Assembly: GCA_963924555.1 (NCBI GenBank)
Contig: OZ004596.1
Location: 3,482,139 to 3,546,138 of the forward strand
Reading direction: 5' to 3'
Source: Crambe crambe
Lineage: Eukaryota > Porifera > Demospongiae > Poecilosclerida > Crambeidae
Length of the DNA: 64,000 nucleotides
A model generated the notes under the pieces. The model was not told the origin of the DNA and ran no database searches. It was given only the letters and a program-made list of their open reading frames with translations. Shown one piece after another: positions 53,401 through 64,000 of the stretch. The position numbers and the translations under genes were made by a program. Within the stretch, counting starts at the first letter, position 1. Each line of letters opens with the position of its first letter.

Positions 53401-56021
53401 CATGAATCCTTATTAGTATAATTCATAATATAAAATGCATAGTCCTATGACATGTTGCCAGAATTCAGTTGTCAGCACGGACGAACTTTTGTTGCAAGTA
53501 ACAGAAACTCTTCTCTAATGAAGTCACAAAGATTTTCACTTATCTTTTATTTCTTGCCACTACACTGTCTACACTTTTGTCACTAACCTGCAGTGCTGCA
53601 TGAAACTGGATGGCTGCTCTGTCAAGACTCTCAGTTGCAAATGCATACAATCCCTACACAAGAAATAGACCTCATAAGAAAGAATGTATGCATGTATGTA
53701 TGTATGTATGCATGTATGATGTAAAGAGTTGATATATTTGTAACTGAAAGAGAAGTGTGCAGAACATATATACTACTAATGTTGGGGGACAGGTATATAT
53801 TCACGTATAAGAGGATGGAGAGGTGGGTCTGAACAGGTTCTGCTATACACATAAGTAATACCACTGTCCAGCTCATGTAAATTATGAAATATAATGCAGA
53901 GCCTCACCAATAAAGTGTGGAGTACAGCTCTGTGGGAGTAGATCAGTTGAGAGTGACCCTGACACACATTCAAAACTTCCTGAATCTATACACGTTATAA
54001 AAGAGTGATACTCTAAATATTTCCCCCTCCCATGATGTCTAGTCTCCTCTGCATTACCTTTGCTCCAGAATTGGTTGTATCTCCTTTCATCAATAAACAC
54101 TGTATAATCTGTTCTAACAAGTGAGCCCGCAAGACACACATCACACCGCCATCTGGAATGGGTATGGTAAAGGGTCATTATCTCATAAACTCAATGATCA
54201 ATACCTTTATCGCCAGCAGCAGGCATAAATTGCATGGCTTTCTCAGCGTAGGAAAGAGCTTTATCTGTATAACCACCCTGTACCGAGTGCATCACACTAA
54301 CCTGCAATGTTGTGAAAACAGTGAACAGGTTTTAAGAAAGGTACGTAAGTCCCTCATCTAAAGACATCCTTACCAAGTACACCATGATGAAAGTTTGTTC
54401 CCTGGTCAACCACTGAAAGTTTTCTGCCAATACTTTAGAGTCCAGCGATGTTGCTGGAGTGAATTGGGCCAGTGACTGCTCAGAGCTCAGAGCCTTCATG
54501 CACAAGAATAATGCAGAATGTAAGACACTGGCTAGACTAATTGTTGAGAGAGTAACTCTGTTCAATTTTACTGCTTATGGCAGCACAGTTACAAAAAAAA
54601 AATGCACTCCACATGTTATGACACCTGACCTTTACTCTTTGCTGCAACTGCTTCAAGTGTGGTTTTGCTGCCTTGACTTGACCTGCCACTAGCAAATGGG
54701 AGACTTGAACTATCAGGTAGAAGGTGCGTATCAACATCTCCTTGTCCCCATGATACTCCTCCATCAGGCCACTGGTACGGTTCAAAACCTCACCAGCCTC
54801 CTGGTACCGGTGCCGAGTAAGCAGAAACTGGACACCATAAAAGAAGGGAGAAAGAATATCAAAGCTAGAAAGAAGAACTACTGGTCATCAACCATTGAGA
54901 AAAAGGCTGACTATACCATATAAGAAAAGAATATCAGAGCTAGAAAGAAGTCATCAACCATTGAGAAAAAGGCTGACTATACTATAGGGTACTAGACTTG
55001 AAATTCACACACTAAATTGAGCATAGATATCATAATGGAGAACCATCAGCCACCAAGTACATAAATACCAAGTCTTGGTCCTATAGTAGCTAATGACTTA
55101 CCGCCCCTTTGCTCAGACTGCAGAGCAACCTGGAAGGAAAGATTATAATATGCAGAAGTGACATCAAATGTATTTATGCATCTCATTTGCTAACCCCTCT
55201 ACCAACCCTGGAGAAGCTAGACCTAACAGTAGAACCAACCTCAGTATGAACCTACCCAATTAAGGTTTACCTATGCAACTATTGAACTAAAACACACCTG
55301 GTAAATGGTGCATCAACCTGGCGAGCGTACTCAGCACAGCGACTAAGCATGCTGATCACACCTCCTTCATCTCTCTCATTCATGCTGACATCAGCAAGCT
55401 GTAGGAGGAGGCGGAGGTGCCAATACGGGTAGTGAGTGCTGGAGTCCACACGCCCACGCAAGAGACTCTTGGCTTGGTGGAAACACTGCTGTTCTACCAA
55501 GATACGTGCTGACACGCTGGTGGCCTCAAACCTCAACTCCTCCAGGTTGGCTGCAGACTGTGCCACTAGAACCTGCAAGCATCCAGGAAAAGCATAATCA
55601 CATTAAGGGTCCAGCAAAGTAGAGTTCAGTGAGACTTGCTGCCTGTACACTATCACTCTGTTAATTACTACGATTCAGTGGTTCTGGGCCCATCTAATCA
55701 GCGTGCACTGTTTAAGATATTGGACCCACAATTGTGTAGTTCATATACATATCTTACAGCTTTGTCCAAGTGTTCTCTAGCCTCTAACAGATTATTAGTG
55801 TGGTGGTAGAGAACCAGGCCCAGCTGCAGCCTGGTCCGGGCTTCTATACGAGGAAGAGGTTTCTGAGCAAGCACAGCCAGCAAACAGCGGACAGCTTCAG
55901 GGATTCTGGGAGGAGTCTGGCCAAGGAAAGCCTCTGCCATGGAGAGCAAACTGGAAATGGTAGGGCTGCAGTTGGCAAGTAGGGAAACAGGCATATATTT
56001 GTGAGAGTGCAATGGAACCAC
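48049..56021 (-). CDS. MAU2: Cohesin loader MAU2/SCC4 with a very long Q-rich C-terminus
   Basis: MAU2 is a TPR protein that partners NIPBL to load cohesin. Sixteen minus-strand exons join in phase: 55758-56021, 55298-55572, 55112-55139, 54630-54827, 54374-54493, 54205-54301, 54058-54152, 53908-53985, 53588-53653, 52860-53071, 52575-52686, 51584-51674, 50883-50966, 50458-50501, 50153-50299 and 48049-50046. The total is about 1302 residues (human 613). Family landmarks are RIEARTRLQLGLVLYHHT, PYWHLRLLLQLADV, AGQVKAAKPHLKQLQQ, LRETLLISNKSDLNRLT and KYHNLIQWT, which matches the human terminal HNLITWT. About 715 further residues follow, rich in Q, S, P and N, with a degenerate tandem repeat and polyQ. 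The start (56021 or 55994) is uncertain; the join to the last exon rests on a gaag acceptor. Confidence 0.9.
50378..50408 (-). repeat. Homopolymer of 31 C (31 G in the MAU2 sense direction)
   Basis: The tract lies in the MAU2 intron 50300-50457. The G-rich strand is the sense strand of MAU2. Confidence 0.9.
52187..52380. other. MAU2 intron, possible repeat terminus
   Basis: The intron 51675-52574 has no gene. GAGGTTCCACTG at 52364-52375 is the reverse complement of the start of the dispersed repeat (CAGTGGAACCTC), but the adjoining sequence does not match, so it may be chance. Confidence 0.2.
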
Positions 56022-56435
56022 TCCCTCCCATCCTTTTTAAAAAATTAGGTTATATATTCATTAAGCAAATTCTGGTTAAAATAATATCTGTATCAACTCA
56101 CTCATATTCTTTCTCACATTCTTCCATCTCCGGTAACTAACATATTGATGGTGAACATTAATTAGAAATCACCCTTTACTTACAATAATTACCTTGTGGA
56201 AGGCACCAAACCTCGCAGTAGTCCTGTCCTTTAGTTTCAAAGCGTACAAAGGGGCATCAAACGAGAAACTCCAGTCTTATACGCTCATGGCACCGGCTAT
56301 GTTCAAGCTTTGCGCTTATCCTCTCATTTGATCTCAATATTTTTTGTGTCCAGACGCGCGCGCGAAATCCAGAAACCTTGCCTGCTTGCGGATAATAAGG
56401 AAGGACCCACCCACGTGGCACGTGGCTAGCTAGCT
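56022..56435. promoter_or_regulatory. Divergent promoter of MAU2 and AK6 with paired CACGTG
   Basis: A likely MAU2 5' UTR exon ends at a donor near 56192. A CpG-rich run (gacgcgcgcgcgaaatcc) lies at about 56354. CACGTG at 56412-56417 and 56419-56424 lies just before the AK6 start codon, mirroring the C1QBP promoter. Confidence 0.5.
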
Positions 56436-59260
<2,825 letters not shown>

Positions 59261-59493
59261 GAATCACCTGTAATGCTAGCCACCTTTCTCGTGTTTGTGC
59301 ATTTTAGCAATGTATTTATGTATGAAATTAACTTTCAATATACTAAGATAACTATTATTGCAAAGATCATTAAATGTTTTTACATGTAGCTAAGGTCAAC
59401 AGTATGCTCCAGTATATCTAGACTTGTCAGCTAAAACTGCCGTCAAAATTGTATTTCAATTATAGTTTAAATCCGTATTGATAGCTTGTAGCA

Positions 59494-61626
59494 ATGTCCC
59501 AGAATACAACACTGGAATATCAAGATGGCAGCAGATACTGTGGAGAGTGCGAGAACACAGTGTCTCATGGCTATGGGATGTTGATAGAATCAGCCAACAA
59601 GGGCATCTTTGAGGGACTGTGGGTGAAAGGGAAGCAGATCAGTGGCACATACACTTGGCCCAACGGCAAGCTGTACATGGGTGACTGGAAAGGTTCTATC
59701 AGGAATGGTTTAGGTGTGGAAGCACGATCAGATGGCACCAAGTATTCAGGAGAATTTCTCCATAATGCGAGGGGTCTTCTTGGGGTGCTGAGTGTGTTGG
59801 ATCAGGGCTTATACATGGGGATGTGGAGTGCTGCAAGTGGCATCCAAGAAGGGTTGGGAGTAGAAGCTTATGCTGATGGTGGTAAGATGATTAGCTCTGT
59901 TGGTCTAGTTAGTGAAGATAGATTTTGAGTGCGGATAAAGTTGTTACCAAGGCACAAAAATGGGCCATAGGCTAACTGCATGCATTCATGAAGTTGTATA
60001 GGCTACTGGCTACATAGCTAGTCACATGAGCCAACCTGTGGGGAATTTTGTAACACTTAATTACTATAATAATTGGTTGGTGCTGCCCACCATTTCTTGC
60101 TTTGGTTACTTGACACTTAGTGAGCTAAACTTCATTGTGATTAGATAACCTCGGTAAAATAAGCTGCTAGATTTGGATTTTTCTGGAAAAAAAAGAGAAA
60201 AACTCAACAGTTGCAGGAACCATTACCCTGCAGTTAGAAAAACAATAGCATTCCACTCGGAAAGTGTTCCAATCAAATGCAGCAAGACCAACCTTTTAGT
60301 ATAGAAAATGTTTACAGTGACAGACAAATCTCATTCGGGGGCATGCACCCACCCTTGTAGAAATAATATATCCTAACTTTGTATTTATATTCTCTACTGC
60401 TGTTATTGGCCAGAAAATTAGATTTGGAGTTGCAAATCGTATTGGTCCAAATTTCTAACCGCCATGATACATTAGGTTTTTTGTATACATGCAGGATTTT
60501 ATCGAGGAGAATATAGAAAAGGACTTCGCAATGGCTATGGAACACGCTCATCTTCTGGTCATGAGAGGATTAAAGAGTTGGGTGGTGGCAGTTCGCACAG
60601 ATATAAAGCTCTCCAAATCCAGCAACGTCCTTCTGATATTGCTTCTGCTGCCATCAGTAAGTCACTGCCTAGATTTCAACACACTCACAGGGGCTCAGCT
60701 GACAATATCAACGTGAAAGGAGCTTGGAGTCAAGTTTATGAAGGAGAATGGGTCAATGACAAACGTAGCGGATATGGGATCTTAAAAGTTAGCGATTGCT
60801 TCACTTATTATGGCCAGTGGAAGGAGAACACTCGTTCAGGGTATGGAGTGCTGATGTACGATGATGGAAAGGGAAAGAAAGAAGGGAAGGTGGAAGAAGG
60901 TTTATGGGAAAATGGGAAGCTGGTTGAGCCTGTCAAGTACAAGAAGTTTATGAGGACCGAGTTGCAAATGAAGGTGAAAGATGCTCATGCTGAAGCTATA
61001 CGAGCAGCAGATCAAGCCAGGGACAAAGCATCCATTGCAGAGACCAAGGCTAATGCTGCAGCAGCAAAAAGTCGTGTGGCTGAAATGAAAGCTGTTGAAG
61101 CGAGGAAACATGCAGCTGCTGCTACAAGAAGAGTCGAGAATGCCGCCAGGACTGCTAGGCAAGCTGTGGATGATGCTTGGAAGATCAAGGGCAGCGTGAA
61201 GATACTGCTATCAAATACAGGTGTGCTCATTCTTATACACGTAATGGCAGGGTTACCCGCTAGGAAATTGAATAAGAATCTGTCCATAATCGATACAACC
61301 TTTGCAACACTTCCACTCACTTAAAATATTTATTTATATATTACATGATTATCCGTGCAGATTTGCTCAGTTCTTCACTGGACTCAGCAAACATTAGGTC
61401 TGTGGAAGAGGACACCCTCTCGTGCAGCTACCTACAGCTTGCTGCAGAAAATCGCTCCAGGCGCAGTCTGAAGACAAGCATCCCCCTTACTTCTAGCTTC
61501 AATCAAATACCAGTGATACCAGATAATATAGCACAAGGGTCCTCCAGATCTGCAGCCACTGGCTCGGAATACAACTCGTCCTTCTCAGCCTCATCCTCAA
61601 TGACTTCTGACTCAGACAGAGAATAA
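59494..61626 (+). CDS. JPH: Junctophilin-like MORN-repeat protein
   Basis: Junctophilins tether the ER to the plasma membrane through MORN repeats and a C-terminal membrane anchor. Three exons (59494-59881, 60495-61220, 61361-61626) encode 459 residues. Six MORN repeats come first (including YTWPNGKLYMGDWKG, LGVEAYADGGFYRGEYRKG), then a spacer of about 60 residues, then two more (YEGEWVNDKRSGYG, YYGQWKENTRSGYG). This 6+2 layout is diagnostic. The EEGKYR-like segment and an Ala-rich helix (AIRAADQARDKASIAETKA) follow as in vertebrates, then a Ser-rich divergent region. In this model the protein ends SDSDRE and has no membrane anchor. A following exon could supply one (see 61657-61922). Confidence 0.85.
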
Positions 61627-61656
61627 TAATGACCATATCATTAATTTTTATCCTGT

Positions 61657-61922
61657 GTAGATAGTAATGATTTGTCCAAAGCCTGAGTTAATTTTATCAG
61701 TTATCTCTATAATAATATTCATCTTTGTAGTCTTGATGCTGATCATGATATCATTAATTAGTTTGTTTGCCACATGCATGCCCTGCCCACTTGTGTACTG
61801 GTACTGTGTGGGCGTGGCAGCTGTAGCTACAGTTGTTTGTTGGTTTTTTTGGACGTCTTTTGAAAAGACTGCTTTCCTATTATCATTAGCCATACGCGGT
61901 GAGGTGATGGTATTAATCACTA
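61657..61922 (+). CDS. Orphan hydrophobic exon, candidate membrane anchor
   Basis: The segment starts after a good acceptor (cctgtgtag), stays open for 88 codons in phase 0 and ends at a consensus donor (ACTAG|gtgagt). A following acceptor at 62050 would give an immediate stop. It encodes two strongly hydrophobic stretches (LILSVISIIIFIFVVLMLIM and a second with VGVAAVATVVCWFFW). It lies 30 bp after the junctophilin stop. The only phase-0 donor I find in the preceding exon is a weak gtgata at about 61517, so its link to junctophilin is unproven. It could also be a separate small membrane-protein gene starting at 61667. Confidence 0.4.
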
Positions 61923-62079
61923 GGTGAGTGCAGAGATTTAGACCAGCTACGTAATTTTACAGTATAAATGATGGCTACCAAAGTTAGGGGTGGGGCTCCT
62001 ATTATATTAGCTAATGTTAACTCACTATAGCAATATTGTTATTCTTTCAGATGATAACTAGCTAACTACTTGAGATAAC

Positions 62080-64000
62080 ATGGAGAGATCAATCAATAGA
62101 ATTCTGCTCATCATCATAGCACTACTGACCAGTGTACATTGTAAGTTATTGGCTTTGGAGCTACTATATAATCATACCTCATAACCTTACATGCAGCTAT
62201 TGGGCTAGCTAGCTAATGAATTCAGTAGCTAGAGGCTCTGCAAGTTGTAGTACACAACATCATGAAGGGGTGTGTCTCTGCCATTTTGTGGGGCAGAAAT
62301 GTATTGAATAGTCTTGTAAAGTTTATTAGTCTCTTCAAGAGACTGTATCTCTACTATAGTTTAATACTAAGAAAACAACTTTTATTATTATATCTATAAA
62401 GTGCTAGCTAATGGAACTTTTTATTAGTGCTGCATTCATACAGTAGGCTAGCTAAACTGAATGTTCAGGAACAAGGTGGCTTAGCTGCTAGCTATAACTT
62501 GCTAGGCTTGCAGTGCTGAGAGGAGGTTCATGCCCCTTTGCTTTGCCTGCGTGATGACCTAAAGCCAGCTAAGGGGCGTGTGAGTTGCTGTTGTTTCATA
62601 TGGCAAGAAAGAGAAAGCATCAAGTCCTATGAAGAGGGGGACATCTTAGCTAGGTGTTTTCTGGTAGCTAGATGTTGACAAAAACCCTCTCCAAATCATC
62701 AAAATGCCATTACTAGCTAGCTACTTACCATCTTAGTCTAAATAATTATCATCCAAGTATACTTCTTGTTGTAAACATCATATTTTCAATCCATGAATAT
62801 TGCAATAATTATATAAGCATGCATGTGTTCACACCTATACATGTATAGCTATAAGATGAAGGTGGAGCACATTGCATGTAGTAGCTACCTTGTTGTTAAG
62901 CAATCATTTGTGTAGCTAGCTGTTATTATTCTTATCAACAGAAGCACCTGTGCACACACCACAATAATGACTCTCTCTCTCTTCTTATATGTAATAGATT
63001 CACAGCAGCAGCAAAGATTGCTGTTTAGTACGAATGCCGGGATAGGACGCTACATGTTCAGATATAATGAGACAGTCCCTAGTCAAGGGATTCTCCCTCC
63101 TCCTCCTGGTTTTTTCAATGTTAGTTGTCTACTCAATGGCCGACCAGCAGAGGATATTTTTTACTCAATAATTGGAGATAGTGATGTATTTCAAGTGGAT
63201 AATGCAACTGGAGCTCTGACAGTGATGCCTTTGGATTATGAAACAACGATGTCATATAGGTTTAGTGTTAGGTGTACCCTAACTGTGAATGGCACTGACT
63301 TGATGAACATAGCACAAGTTGATTTTCAAGTCATACCAGTGAACGAGTTTCAGCCACAATTGAGCCAGAGTTCAGTTATTGTAATAGCCACAGAGCTTGA
63401 TTCCATTGGAAAAGTTCTTGTTTCAACAAGAAGTGATGTAAATGCATCCGTAGTTTTCTCAGCAACAGATGAAGATGAAGGACCAGGTGGAATGTTAAGA
63501 TTCTCTTTAGCTTTCAATGAAAATCTAACAGCTTTCAATGTAGATCCAGAAACTGGCACCCTCACTGTTGCTCAGAGTTTGGATGTAGACAACTCACCTT
63601 CTGGATTCGATGACATAGAAGTACGTTTAACTGTGTGTGATGTTGACCCACCAGTTCCAACATGTCCAAATTTGGTGATTCGAACCTTTATATTTTCATC
63701 CAATGATAATAACCCAGTTTTTACAGAGAATGTATACCGGGTGAGTGTTCTTGAATCAATGTCGTCAGGAGTGGTTATTGCAACTGTATCATGCACCGAT
63801 GACGATGTAGGTATAGGACGTTTTAACAATGTCACTTCTTCTTCAAACATTTTCAATGTGTCATCTTCTCCAACAAGTCAAAATATATCTCTAGCTAGCC
63901 AGCTGGATTATGAAACAGCTCGTAATCACAATATCACCCTCACATGTTTTGATACTGGAGGGTTTACTGCCACAGCCATGCTTATTGTTACTGTTCTCCC
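62080..64000 (+). CDS. Cadherin-repeat protein (3' end outside the window)
   Basis: Exon 1 (62080-62140) encodes a short signal peptide, RILLIIIALLTSV. Exon 2 starts at 62998 and stays open to the window edge. It carries about three extracellular cadherin repeats with the calcium-binding signatures PLDYET, ATDEDEGPGG, DNNPVF and QLDYET. Several N-x-S/T glycosylation sites are present. Without the remainder I cannot tell whether it is a classical, FAT-like, protocadherin-like or lefftyrin-type protein. Intron 62141-62997 holds no recognisable feature. Confidence 0.85.

Overview
The window looks like a nuclear genome segment from an early-branching animal, most likely a demosponge of the Amphimedon type. 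About 21 intron-bearing genes sit in 64 kb. Many introns are only about 40-70 bp, and intergenic gaps often fall below 300 bp. Most genes have clear animal orthologues (nitric oxide synthase, junctophilin, cadherin repeats, GATAD2, LRRC56, TMEM120). The species is inferred from this style and from memory of sponge genomes; no search was run. All exon structures were read by eye from splice signals, reading phase and similarity to remembered protein families.

Layout. 1-13.7 kb (+): the 3' two thirds of a nitric oxide synthase, with an extra block in the NADPH subdomain and a long tail ending in a PDZ-ligand-like motif. 14.3-17.3 kb (-): a mitoribosomal mS23-like gene and a protein with a UBZ-type zinc finger resembling FAAP20. 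17.3-21.9 kb (+): TMEM120 and LRRC56. 22.0-26.9 kb: ribosomal protein eL6 (-) back to back with helicase DDX55 (+), then a 14-3-3 gene (+). 27.1-31.1 kb: deubiquitinase USP30 (-) back to back with spliceosomal PRKRIP1 (+). 31.35-35.5 kb (-): a PP1 catalytic subunit. 35.9-36.7 kb (-): a degenerate transposon-like gene. 37.3-40.3 kb: C1QBP (+), DENR (-), TRIAP1 (-) and dynein light chain LC8 (+). 40.6-42.1 kb (+): a 288-residue protein I do not recognise. 42.3-45.1 kb (-): GATAD2/p66. 48.0-56.0 kb (-): cohesin loader MAU2 with a C-terminal Q/S/P-rich extension of about 715 residues. 56.4-59.3 kb (+): AK6. 59.5-61.6 kb (+): a junctophilin-like gene. 62.1-64.0 kb (+): the start of a cadherin-repeat gene.

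How the genes work together. No operon-like pathway is evident. Four products are mitochondrial by family knowledge (mS23, USP30, C1QBP, TRIAP1), all between 14 and 40 kb. Ribosome biogenesis or translation is represented by eL6, DDX55, DENR and AK6. Several genes are paired head to head with 100-300 bp between start codons, and several tail to tail with fewer than 300 bp between stop codons. CACGTG or TGCGCA-type motifs lie at several shared promoters. Introns and gaps hold minisatellites, long G tracts, one clear MITE and a dispersed repeat family.

The observations most worth following are the two lineage-specific parts of the NOS, the extended MAU2, the sponge junctophilin with a possible separate membrane-anchor exon, the UBZ protein and the unrecognised gene at 40.6 kb.
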